DNA of 7,850 nt from a bacterium (GCA_030609865.1 JAUWSZ010000081.1:1-7850); one strand, 5' to 3'; positions 1 through 6,043 are shown, numbered from the stretch's first letter. A program made the numbers and translations. The notes: generated from the letters alone by a model not told the origin.

Positions 1-495
1 GGGTTCCTGCACCACTTCGACCTGCTTCTGAAGAAGGACCTCTCCGGAGGGGTCCGGGCGTCGGCCAGGTCGGTTTTCTACGTGCCGGAAACGAAACAGG
101 TCTACGAGCTCCTCCTGGACATGAAGAGGCTCGGCCACAGCATGGCCATCGCGGTGGACGAGTACGGCGGCGCTACAGGCATCATTACGGTGGAAGACAT
201 CCTCGAGGAGATCGTCGGAGAGATCGAAGATGAGTACGACCCGAAGAGGTCCCTGTACACAAAGATCGGGCCCTCTGCCTATCTCCTCGACTCGCGTATC
301 GAGATCGACCACATGAATGAACGATTTCAGCTGGACCTGCCTGAGGGAACCTATGAGACCCTCGGGGGGCTTCTGATGAGCCACATCGGCCGGATACCCG
401 AGGAAGGCGAGGTGCTACGATTGAAGAATCTTGTTCTTACTGTCGAGAAGGCCACGCCTCGATCGATACAGAAGGTGAGGCTGGATATCCGCTAA
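1..495 (+). CDS. CorC/HlyC (CNNM-like) CBS-domain membrane protein, 3' end only
   Basis: The frame is open from the first base, so the gene starts upstream and only its last 164 codons are present. The fragment starts in the second CBS domain, whose end carries the family hallmark [20 protein letters not shown] (about fragment residues 79-98) followed by VGEIEDEYD. Residues from about 103 to the end form the small C-terminal CorC_HlyC (transporter-associated) domain, with the typical [17 protein letters not shown] stretch and a final strand ending KVRLDIR. Family members carry an N-terminal DUF21 membrane domain, here outside the window, and are linked to Mg2+/Co2+ or Na+-dependent divalent cation transport; older annotations say 'hemolysin'. 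The ligand cannot be judged from this part. It lies 395 nt before the next gene with a repeat element between, so it is probably not in the fatty-acid operon. Its TAA stop overlaps a repeat-end-like sequence. I see no clear intrinsic terminator after it. Confidence 0.9.
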   Translation, partial: GFLHHFDLLLKKDLSGGVRASARSVFYVPETKQVYELLLDMKRLGHSMAIAVDEYGGATGIITVEDILEEIVGEIEDEYDPKRSLYTKIGPSAYLLDSRIEIDHMNERFQLDLPEGTYETLGGLLMSHIGRIPEEGEVLRLKNLVLTVEKATPRSIQKVRLDIR

Positions 496-513
496 CAGCC
501 CGCTGAAAAAGTG
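493..513. repeat. Possible solo repeat end abutting corC-like stop codon
   Basis: The stretch AACAGCCCGCTGAAAAAGT resembles, in inverted orientation, the terminal repeats of the larger element that starts a few bases later (the right end there reads actttttcaacagcctc). It may be a degenerate extra end or a nested older copy. Its AACAGCC (494-500) can also pair with GGCTGTT (523-529) of the left terminal repeat. The TAA stop of the upstream gene lies at 493-495, so the sequence begins on the stop codon. This is a similarity judged by eye and could be chance. Confidence 0.35.
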
Positions 514-519
514 GCTCTT

Positions 520-669
520 GGAGGCTGTTCAAAAAGTTCCAGATGCAAGGCAGGCAAAACATGCCCCCGCGAAGGCGGGGGTCCATGTAACGATGAGGCG
601 TACTTCCTGTACGTTGAATGACGAGGGATGAAGCCGAACGCCGCAGATGGTACTTTTTCAACAGCCTCC
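520..669. repeat. Composite inverted-repeat (MITE/REP-like) intergenic element
   Basis: The ends are near-perfect inverted repeats: 520-537 (ggaggctgttcaaaaagt) against 652-669 (actttttcaacagcctcc), 17 of 18 pairs. Pairing continues inward with an internal loop (539-541 with 648-650, then 544-546 with 643-645), giving a long stem. Two hairpins sit inside: 559-588 (listed separately) and 599-613 (cgtac, 5-nt loop, gtacg). The overall pattern (ggctgttcaaaaagt, cagatgcaaggc, gaggcgtactt, cgccgcagatgg, actttttcaacagcc) matches a dispersed intergenic repeat I recall from Desulfobacterota genomes, but I cannot confirm that here. I see no coding potential and no clear target-site duplication. Possible roles are a non-autonomous transposable element or a structured RNA 3' end for the upstream gene. 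Confidence 0.75.
559..588. repeat. GC-rich hairpin nested in the repeat element
   Basis: The arms ACATG plus CCCCCGC (559-570) pair with GCGGGGG (575-581) and CATGT (584-588). This gives a 12-bp stem with a GAAG loop (571-574) and a 2-nt bulge (TC, 582-583). It resembles the short 'CCCGCGAAnGCGGG ... TCCA' palindromes dispersed in many proteobacteria and related to the neisserial dRS3-type units; that link is from memory. It may be an independent small repeat that landed inside the larger one. No T-tract follows, so it is not a standard terminator. Confidence 0.65.
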
Positions 670-770
670 TAGCGTTTGCGCAGGAAGAAACCTTGCAGAA
701 TCCTTCGGTGTCCTGCTGAGGCGAGTACCCCGCTTGCCTCCTCCCGATTGCCGGAAGACCCACCCCACTG
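670..770. other. Non-coding spacer between repeat and fadR promoter
   Basis: I find no supportable gene here. Two weak structures are visible: GCAGGA (680-685) can pair with TCCTGC (711-716), and GAGGCGAG (718-725) with CTTGCCTC (733-740), the latter with one G-T pair and a 7-nt loop. Neither is followed by a T-run, so they are not convincing terminators. They could be remnants of repeats or part of the upstream transcript's 3' end. Confidence 0.4.
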
Positions 771-799
771 TTGACAAACCGACATCGAGGTGGTAAAAG
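771..799 (+). promoter_or_regulatory. Sigma70-like promoter of the fadR-etfBA operon
   Basis: A perfect -35 box TTGACA (771-776) is followed by a 17-bp spacer and a -10 box TAAAAG (794-799, 4 of 6 consensus). The -10 is preceded by TGG (791-793), which fits an extended -10 (TGn). The expected start of transcription is near 805-807, inside the palindrome that follows. This would give the regulator gene a leader of about 85 nt. Confidence 0.7.
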
Positions 800-801
800 T
801 C

Positions 802-819
802 TGAATGAGTGTTCATTCA
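802..819. promoter_or_regulatory. FadR-type operator palindrome TGAATGA-N4-TCATTCA
   Basis: The sequence TGAATGAgtgtTCATTCA is a perfect 7-bp inverted repeat with a 4-bp centre. It fits the 18-bp box known for Bacillus subtilis FadR (YsiA), TGAATGA-N4-TCATTCA with a TA-rich centre, a TetR-family repressor of beta-oxidation genes that is released by long-chain acyl-CoA. It starts 3 bp after the -10 box and covers the predicted transcription start, so bound protein would block initiation. The first gene downstream encodes a FadR-like TetR protein, so autorepression of the whole operon is the simplest reading. No second full copy is present in the window. Confidence 0.85.
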
Positions 820-890
820 TCTGTGCGGTTATGTCATGTGCCGAACCCTGTTTTTCCAGCCTTTATCCCCCCCTTCGCCCGGGCTAAACC

Positions 891-1541
891 ATGAGAACGA
901 GTATGGTTGTCAAAGAAAAAGACCGCGGAAAACACGACCAGATCATCGAAGCTGCCGTCAAGGTTTTCGCGAAAAAAGGCTTCTACAATGCGAAGGTTTC
1001 CGAGATTGCGCGGGAAGCAAGCGTGGCAGACGGCACCATCTACCTGTATTTCAAGAACAAAGACGATATCCTGATCTCTCTCTTCGAAGAGAAGATGCAG
1101 TTGTGGATCCAGCGGGTGGACGAGGCGATCTCCAAGACGGATGATCCGCTCGAGAAGGTCCGGGCTTTCGTGGCCCAGCACCTTTTCATGATCGAGGAGC
1201 AAAGGCACCTGGCCGAGGTGATGCAGATCGAGCTGCGCCAGTCCAGCAAATTCATGCGGCGGTACGTGCCCGTGAAGTTTCTCGAGTACCTGGACCTCAT
1301 CGGGAAGATCATCGAGGAAGGGAAACGAGTGGGTGTTATTCGCCAGGATGTGATCCCGGCCATCGCCAAACGAGCGATCTTCGGTGCGCTCGATGAGATG
1401 TTGCTTTACTGGGTCCTGGCGAAGAAGCCGAAGTACAGCCTGGAGCAGTCTGTCGAGCAGATCAGCCACTTGTTTATCGACGGCCTCCGAGACAGGCATG
1501 CGGACTCCGATCGACCGAACTCCACGCAGTCCGCCGTGTAG
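891..1541 (+). CDS. fadR: TetR-family fatty-acid degradation regulator, FadR (YsiA)-like
   Basis: Cytoplasmic DNA-binding repressor of 216 residues. The N-terminal TetR domain spans about residues 14-60. Its helix-turn-helix is roughly 36-57, with the stretch ADGTIYLYFKNKDDILISLF (47-66), which is almost the same as I recall in Bacillus subtilis FadR. The ligand-binding half also shows FadR-like pieces: QIELRQSSKFMRRY (112-125), LIGKIIEEGKRVGVIR and IFGALDEMLLYWV (163-175). In that family long-chain acyl-CoA binding releases the DNA. The gene follows its own promoter and operator and precedes etfB by 107 nt, so it probably represses itself, etfBA and the oxidoreductase gene. An in-frame TAA at 885-887 excludes an earlier start. 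The ATG at 891 has no clear Shine-Dalgarno; ATG 903 (GAACGAG just upstream) is an alternative that removes four residues. The ligand is inferred. The name refers to the TetR FadR, not the unrelated E. coli GntR-type FadR. Confidence 0.88.
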   Translation: MRTSMVVKEKDRGKHDQIIEAAVKVFAKKGFYNAKVSEIAREASVADGTIYLYFKNKDDILISLFEEKMQLWIQRVDEAISKTDDPLEKVRAFVAQHLFMIEEQRHLAEVMQIELRQSSKFMRRYVPVKFLEYLDLIGKIIEEGKRVGVIRQDVIPAIAKRAIFGALDEMLLYWVLAKKPKYSLEQSVEQISHLFIDGLRDRHADSDRPNSTQSAV

Positions 1542-1633
1542 ATAGGTATCCAGCACCAACAAAGAGAAACAATAGAATTGGCTAAGGAAGGCGAAGTCTT
1601 TCGTTTTAACGGGCAACTGTCAAGAAACGATCA

Positions 1634-1642
1634 AAAGGAGGT
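1634..1642 (+). promoter_or_regulatory. Strong Shine-Dalgarno fixing the GTG start of etfB
   Basis: AAAGGAGGT lies six bases before the GTG at 1649-1651. The start codon is not ATG, but this site and the conserved N-terminus MDILVCMKQVPDTEAKI settle it. The rest of the 107-nt gap (1542-1648) shows no terminator and no convincing promoter, in line with cotranscription with fadR. Confidence 0.85.
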
Positions 1643-1648
1643 AAGGCC

Positions 1649-2443
1649 GTGGATATCCTGGTTTGCATGAAGCAGGTACCGGACACCGAGGCGAAGATCG
1701 TGATCAACCCAGAGGGCACCGGGATCGTGACCGACGGGATCAAGTACGTGATGAATCCCTACGATGAATACGCCGTGGAAGAAGCCCTGAAGATCAAGGA
1801 GAAATCAGGGGGCACCGTTACCATCGTCTGCTTGGGGCCGCAGCGGGTGACCGAGGCAATCCGTACGGGCCTTGCGATGGGCGCGGACAAGGGCGTGCAC
1901 CTGAACGACGATGCCTTCGAAGGGGCGGACAGCTACAGTACCGCCAAGGCCCTTGCCGCGGCAATCAAGCCCCTTTCGTATGACATCATCCTGGGCGGGA
2001 AACAGGCTGTGGACCATGACAACGCGCAGGTCTACGCGGCCCTGGCGGAGCTGCTGGACATCTCCCACGTCTCGATCGTGACGCAACTCGATATCGCCGA
2101 CGACGGGAAGAGCGCCGTGGCCCACAGAGAAGTCGAGGGCGGAGCCAAAGAGGTGATCCAGATTTCCCTGCCTGCCGTCATCGCCTGCCAGAAGGGGCTG
2201 AACGAACCCCGATACGCTTCCCTGCCCGGCATCATGAAGGCCAAGAAGAAGCCGCTCGACGTCATCGACGTCGCCGCGAGCGGCCTTTCCGCAGACGAAG
2301 TGGGCGAAAAAGGGGCCAAGCTGAAGACCACGAAGTATTCCCTTCCGCCGGAAAGAGAGGCTGGCAAGGTGCTGGAAGGCGAGCCGGCAGAGCTGGCCGC
2401 ACAGGTGGTCAAGCTGCTCCGTGAAGAGGCCAAGGCAATCTGA
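1649..2443 (+). CDS. etfB: Electron transfer flavoprotein, beta subunit
   Basis: Soluble partner of EtfA. The EtfAB dimer carries FAD plus AMP (or a second FAD in bifurcating types) and accepts electrons from acyl-CoA dehydrogenases. The 264 residues are normal for the family. Visible marks are the N-terminus MDILVCMKQVPDTEAKI, NPYDEYAVEEAL (36-47), the nucleotide-binding loop GGKQAVDHDNAQV (116-128), and the ETF-beta signature region with R160, E164-G165 and PAVIAC (175-180). The LNEPRYASLPGIMKAKKKP stretch (184-202) matches the recognition loop in which human ETF-beta uses a leucine as anchor for dehydrogenases; the equivalent here is L192. EtfA follows after 71 nt with its own ribosome site. 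The membrane oxidoreductase downstream suggests a quinone-linked, non-bifurcating ETF, but that is inferred from context and I have not shown it from diagnostic residues. Confidence 0.96.
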   Translation: MDILVCMKQVPDTEAKIVINPEGTGIVTDGIKYVMNPYDEYAVEEALKIKEKSGGTVTIVCLGPQRVTEAIRTGLAMGADKGVHLNDDAFEGADSYSTAKALAAAIKPLSYDIILGGKQAVDHDNAQVYAALAELLDISHVSIVTQLDIADDGKSAVAHREVEGGAKEVIQISLPAVIACQKGLNEPRYASLPGIMKAKKKPLDVIDVAASGLSADEVGEKGAKLKTTKYSLPPEREAGKVLEGEPAELAAQVVKLLREEAKAI

Positions 2444-2514
2444 GCCCCTTTGTGAGAGAAGAGCTTCTTTTGGGCGGATCATAAGCAACATTTTGTATAG
2501 AAGGAGATGGAACG

Positions 2515-3501
2515 ATGCCACAGGGAATCTGGGTGATTGCTGAACAGAAGGATGGAAAGGTCAAGAAGGTAAGCCTGGAGTTGCTTTCCAAGGCAAGGGA
2601 AATGGGCCAGGAGGTGACGGCCCTGTTGCTCGGGTCAGGAGTGGAAGGGCTTGCCGCGGATATGGGGCAATACGGAGCCGACAAGGTCCTGGTATTTGAT
2701 GCCGATGTCCTGAAGGATTACAGCACGGATGCGTATACCAAGGTCGTCTGCGATGCGGTGAAAGAGGGCGATCCCAGCGTGCTGCTGGGTCCGGCCACCG
2801 CTTCGGGAAAAGATTTTCTGCCCAAGGTGGCAGCGCGGTTGGGCACGGGGCTGGCGAGTGACTGCATCGATCTCGCGATGGAAGACGGCAAGCTGGTGGC
2901 CACGCGGCCGATGTATGCGGGCAAGGTTGTGGTCGAGACCGTGACCCCCGACGCCTCCCCGCAGATGGCATCCATCCGGCCGAACGTTCTCGCCGTTGGA
3001 GAGGCGGACGCCTCCAAGTCGGCAGAGGTTATAAAGAAGGACGTGAACGTGAGCGATGCGGACCTGAAGGCGATCTTGAAGGAGATCGTCAAGGGTGTCG
3101 GCGAGAAGGTGGACCTGACCGAGGCAGCCATCATCATTTCGGGTGGCCGGGCCATGAAGGAGGCGGACAACTTCAAGATCCTCTGGGATCTCGCGGAGGC
3201 ACTGGGCGTCGGCACGACGGTCGGAGCGTCCCGCGCGGCCGTGGACTCCGGCTATGCGACCCACGACATGCAGGTCGGCCAGACCGGCAAGGTCGTCAAC
3301 CCGAACCTGTACATCGCCTGCGGGATTTCCGGTGCGATTCAGCACCTTGCCGGAATGCGGACCTCCAAGGTGATCGTGGCCATCAACAAGGATGCGGAGG
3401 CCCCGATTTTCCAGAAGGCCGACTACGGGCTCGTCGGGGATCTGTTCAAGATCGTTCCCCTTTTCACCGAGGAGGTGAAGAAGCTGAAGGCGCAAGATTA
3501 G
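2515..3501 (+). CDS. etfA: Electron transfer flavoprotein, alpha subunit
   Basis: FAD-binding subunit of ETF, 328 residues, a usual length; there is no extra N-terminal ferredoxin domain. Domain I is about residues 3-195. The C-terminal FAD domain is about 200-325, with IIISGGRAMK (206-215), GASRAAVDSG (237-246) including R240, and QVGQTGKVVNP (253-263). The ETF-alpha signature runs from L265 to N291 (LYIACGISGAIQHLAG, then KVIVAIN). AAGGAG at 2501-2506 is eight bases before the ATG. The next gene, the presumed ETF:quinone oxidoreductase, starts 29 nt after the stop. It works with EtfB in the cytoplasm to carry electrons from acyl-CoA dehydrogenation to the membrane. No acyl-CoA dehydrogenase gene lies in the window, so this ETF probably serves dehydrogenases encoded elsewhere. 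Confidence 0.96.
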   Translation: MPQGIWVIAEQKDGKVKKVSLELLSKAREMGQEVTALLLGSGVEGLAADMGQYGADKVLVFDADVLKDYSTDAYTKVVCDAVKEGDPSVLLGPATASGKDFLPKVAARLGTGLASDCIDLAMEDGKLVATRPMYAGKVVVETVTPDASPQMASIRPNVLAVGEADASKSAEVIKKDVNVSDADLKAILKEIVKGVGEKVDLTEAAIIISGGRAMKEADNFKILWDLAEALGVGTTVGASRAAVDSGYATHDMQVGQTGKVVNPNLYIACGISGAIQHLAGMRTSKVIVAINKDAEAPIFQKADYGLVGDLFKIVPLFTEEVKKLKAQD

Positions 3502-3530
3502 GAGATGAGTAAGATAGAGGAGAATCTCCA

Positions 3531-5624
3531 ATGACAGAACATGTGCCGGGATGGTATCCGGGAGGCACCCCGACGAACATCCTGACGGCGGTGCTGTTGC
3601 TGGGCGCTGTGGGGGTATTTGCCTATGTAGCCTACCGGCTCGTCAAGATCCTCCTGCTGGGAGGCAAAGAGGACCGGTTCGATCAGATCGGTGAGCGTAT
3701 CAAAGGAGTTCTCGTCTTCGTCCTCGGGCAGCGCCGCGTGATTCGGGAGCCGTCCGGGTGGGGACACTTCGTGATCTTCTGGGGGTTCCTGCTGATCACC
3801 GTGGGCACGGTAGAGGGCTTTGTCAGGGGCGTCTGGGCGGGATTCACCTACCGGACTCTCCTCGACCCGCTGCATCTGGGCTTTCTGTATCTACCGTTGA
3901 ATCTCGCGATCGACCTGGTCAGCTTTGGCGTGCTCATCGCCCTTGTCGTGGCCCTGTATCGCCGGTACGTGCAGAAGCCTTTGCGGTTGGAATCGGACGA
4001 CTCCCATGCAAAGGTCGATGCCACGATCATCATTTGCATGATCTTCGTCCTGGTCGTCTTCATGTTCCTCGCGCGGGGCACCGAGATCAACATCGCGCAG
4101 TACGAGGACAATCTCGCGATCGGGTCTACCGCATGGGCGCCGATCTCCGCGCTCACGGCACGCCTCCTGGGAGGTCCCATTTCCTCGGACGTTCAGCTCG
4201 GTCAACAGCAGGTCTTCTACGCCATTTTCTGGTGGATCCACAACATCATCATACTCGCCTTCTTGGTCTACATCCCCTTTTCCAAGCATCTTCACCTTCT
4301 CGGCGCCATCCCGAACGTGTTCTTCCGTTCCTTCCGGCCGAGGGGCGAACTGCCGAAGATGGACCTGGAGGACGAGACGGTAGAGTCCTACGGGATATCA
4401 AAGATCGAGGAGTACACCTGGAAGCAGCTCCTGGACGAATATGCATGCACCGAGTGCGGCCGATGCCAGGAGAACTGCCCTGCCTTCCTGACCGACAAGA
4501 AACTCAGTCCGAGCCGCGTCATCCACCGCCTGAAGCTTCACCTGAAGGAAAAGGGCGAGATCCTGATCGCCGGCAAGCCTGAGGAGTCCCTGAGCGAACA
4601 GGAGAAGGCCGCCCTGGAAAAGCAACTGATCGGGGACGTGGTGAGCGAGGAGGAGATCTGGGATTGCACGACCTGTGGGGCCTGCATGGAGAACTGCCCT
4701 GTCTTCATCGAGCACATCCCGAAACTCGTCGATCTGAGAAGATACCTCGTCCTTACGGAGAGCCGGTTTCCTGCGGAGGTGCAGTCCGTTTTCCGCAACA
4801 TGGAAACGAACTACAACCCGTGGTCCATGGGCTATTCCACCAGGGCGGACTGGGCCAAGGATCTCGACGTGAAGACCTTTGCCGAGGTGGGGGAGGCGGA
4901 CGTCCTGTTTTGGGTGGGCTGCGCCGGCTCCTTCGACGATCGGGCGAAACAGATCAGTCAGTCCATAGTGAAGATCCTCAACGCCGCAGGGATCAGTTTC
5001 GCGATCCTGGGCGAGGAGGAGATGTGTTGCGGCGATTCGGCCCGCAGGATGGGCAACGAGTATCTTGCCCAGACATTGATACAGGGCAACGTGGAAGTGA
5101 TGGCGAACTACAAGTTCAAGAAGATCCTCGCTACCTGCCCTCATGGCTACAACACCCTGAAGAACGAGTATCCCCAGTTTGGCGGCAACTACGAAGTTGT
5201 CCATCACACCGAGTTCCTGCTCGAGCTCCTGCGGGCGGGCAAGCTGCCGTTGCCCAAGGGATTGAACGGAAACGGTGTAGTCACCTACCACGACTCCTGC
5301 TACCTGGGACGTTACAACGAAATCTACGACCAGCCCAGAGAGCTGCTCGCGGCCATCCCGGGGGCAAAGCTCGTGGAGATGGACCGGATTCGGCACAAGA
5401 GCTTCTGCTGTGGGGCAGGGGGAGGCAGGATGTGGATGGAAGAGACCGTGGGAGTTCGCATCAACGAAAAGCGGTCCGAGGGTGCTATCGAGTCTGGGGC
5501 GAAGACCATAGGCGTTGCGTGCCCGTTTTGTTTGACCATGTTTGAAGATGGAATGAAGGCAAAGGGAGAAGAGGCGAACATTCAGGTTGCGGACATCGCG
5601 GAGCTGATTGCTGCAGATCTCTAG
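3531..5624 (+). CDS. Membrane Fe-S/haem oxidoreductase, probable ETF:(mena)quinone oxidoreductase (EMO/FadF type)
   Basis: 697 residues in three parts. The N-terminal part has about five membrane helices (near 17-43, 77-101, 118-143, 164-182, 228-250) and resembles the NarI/HdrE cytochrome b domain; H79, H237, H253 and H255 are possible haem b ligands. Next is a ferredoxin-like part with two CxxCxxCxxxCP motifs (C306, C309, C312, C316; C379, C382, C385, C389) for two cubane 4Fe-4S clusters. Last is an HdrB/HdrD-like part with two CCG domains (C464, C499-C500, C536; C590, C626-C627, C664, C667). The second CCG set is complete; in the first, the last cysteine is replaced by G539 (CPHG). Proteins of this build, such as Bacillus FadF and the EMO of Syntrophus, oxidise reduced ETF and reduce (methyl)menaquinone. 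Position 29 nt after etfA supports this role. GAGGAG (3517-3522) is eight bases before the ATG. The partner quinone is inferred. Confidence 0.9.
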   Translation: MTEHVPGWYPGGTPTNILTAVLLLGAVGVFAYVAYRLVKILLLGGKEDRFDQIGERIKGVLVFVLGQRRVIREPSGWGHFVIFWGFLLITVGTVEGFVRGVWAGFTYRTLLDPLHLGFLYLPLNLAIDLVSFGVLIALVVALYRRYVQKPLRLESDDSHAKVDATIIICMIFVLVVFMFLARGTEINIAQYEDNLAIGSTAWAPISALTARLLGGPISSDVQLGQQQVFYAIFWWIHNIIILAFLVYIPFSKHLHLLGAIPNVFFRSFRPRGELPKMDLEDETVESYGISKIEEYTWKQLLDEYACTECGRCQENCPAFLTDKKLSPSRVIHRLKLHLKEKGEILIAGKPEESLSEQEKAALEKQLIGDVVSEEEIWDCTTCGACMENCPVFIEHIPKLVDLRRYLVLTESRFPAEVQSVFRNMETNYNPWSMGYSTRADWAKDLDVKTFAEVGEADVLFWVGCAGSFDDRAKQISQSIVKILNAAGISFAILGEEEMCCGDSARRMGNEYLAQTLIQGNVEVMANYKFKKILATCPHGYNTLKNEYPQFGGNYEVVHHTEFLLELLRAGKLPLPKGLNGNGVVTYHDSCYLGRYNEIYDQPRELLAAIPGAKLVEMDRIRHKSFCCGAGGGRMWMEETVGVRINEKRSEGAIESGAKTIGVACPFCLTMFEDGMKAKGEEANIQVADIAELIAADL

Positions 5625-5749
5625 TGGATGCGGAGCCCTCGGTATTCGAGCGGATGCGGAATCGCTGTTGCACATGTGACACGAGGGCAGATGGTGCTCG
5701 TACTGGAAGGAGGGATTCCTCCTTTCTTCTTGCTCTCCACGCCTTTTGT
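5625..5749. other. Operon 3' trailer with a small hairpin
   Basis: No convincing gene is present between the stop codon and the terminator. AAGGAGG (5707-5713) and CCTCCTT (5718-5724) form a perfect 7-bp hairpin with a 4-nt loop (GATT), followed by a pyrimidine-rich but not T-only stretch; it may be an auxiliary 3'-end structure. A short direct repeat, ggatgcgga, occurs at 5626-5634 and 5652-5660. Short open frames across this area run through the terminator and are not credible. Confidence 0.45.
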
Positions 5750-5791
5750 AAAAACCGCTGCTTCCCCTCGGGGAGGACAGCGGTTTTTTTT
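5750..5791 (+). terminator. Strong rho-independent terminator of the fadR-etfBA-oxidoreductase operon
   Basis: The outer stem CCGCTG (5755-5760) pairs with CAGCGG (5778-5783). The inner stem CTTCCC (5761-5766) pairs with GGGAGG (5771-5776) through one G-T pair and a CTCG loop; A5777 is bulged. Eight T residues follow (5784-5791) and five A residues precede (5750-5754), so the stem can extend by A-U pairs and might act weakly on the other strand as well. It lies 125 nt after the oxidoreductase stop and separates that operon from the synthetase gene. Confidence 0.92.
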
Positions 5792-5814
5792 CGTGCGCCT
5801 GGCATGGCGCACGA
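5791..5814. repeat. Perfect 9-bp hairpin directly after the terminator
   Basis: TCGTGCGCC (5791-5799) and GGCGCACGA (5806-5814) are exact inverted repeats with a 6-nt loop (tggcat). The first base is the last T of the terminator tract. No T-run follows on the + strand. Possible roles are a backup structure, a protein site or a repeat remnant; none is shown by the sequence. Confidence 0.6.
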
Positions 5815-5921
5815 AGGCGAAAGGATTCTGCAGCCGATGGACACCAGCAGAACCTGCCCGACTATATTTTTCTTCAATATGTGTACCATCCCTTGACCCT
5901 CCGGGGTGGATGGGTGGGGCA

Positions 5922-5940
5922 GGGTTTGTTGACGAAACCC
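5922..5940. promoter_or_regulatory. Inverted repeat over the -35 box of the synthetase promoter
   Basis: GGGTTT (5922-5927) and AAACCC (5935-5940) are a 6-bp inverted repeat whose 7-nt centre (gttgacg) contains the -35 box. It could be an operator for a dimeric regulator. It does not resemble the TGAATGA-type box upstream of fadR. Six-bp repeats can occur by chance, so this is tentative. Confidence 0.3.
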
Positions 5941-5957
5941 GGGATTTCCTATAGATT
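5929..5957 (+). promoter_or_regulatory. Probable promoter of the acyl-CoA synthetase gene
   Basis: TTGACG (5929-5934, 5 of 6 consensus), a 17-bp spacer and TAGATT (5952-5957, 4 of 6). TATAGA at 5950-5955 is an alternative -10 with a 15-bp spacer. Transcription would start near 5964, leaving a leader of about 80 nt before the chosen start codon. The strong terminator upstream makes a separate promoter necessary, or at least expected. The stretch 5815-5920 before it shows no gene or other clear signal. Confidence 0.6.
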
Positions 5958-6043
5958 TTCTTGTGCTCTGCGGGGCGACCCGATTCCCGGTGGGTGAAAT
6001 CTGTTGCCAACGGAAGGGCCCTCCTGCGATAGAGGGGTCAGGG

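Noticed and set aside
437..820. Minus-strand open frame of about 127 codons through the spacer and repeat element
   Set aside because: It runs through the inverted-repeat element and the end of the CorC-like gene, has low-complexity composition, no ribosome site and no recognisable domain.
834..1616. Long minus-strand open frame opposite fadR, and similar long frames opposite etfA, the oxidoreductase and the synthetase
   Set aside because: These are the usual antisense frames of GC-rich genes with third-position bias; their products (rich in H, L, R, D) match no known family, while the + strand frames carry full sets of conserved motifs.
2453..2476. AGAAG-AG-CTTCT inverted repeat followed by TTT between etfB and etfA, as a possible attenuator
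   Set aside because: The loop would be only two bases and the stem is A/T-rich and short, so it would not form a stable terminator; the genes look co-transcribed.
5628..5954. Small + strand frame of about 108 codons between the oxidoreductase and synthetase genes
   Set aside because: It spans the intrinsic terminator and the following hairpin and reaches the synthetase promoter, has no ribosome site and no conserved features.
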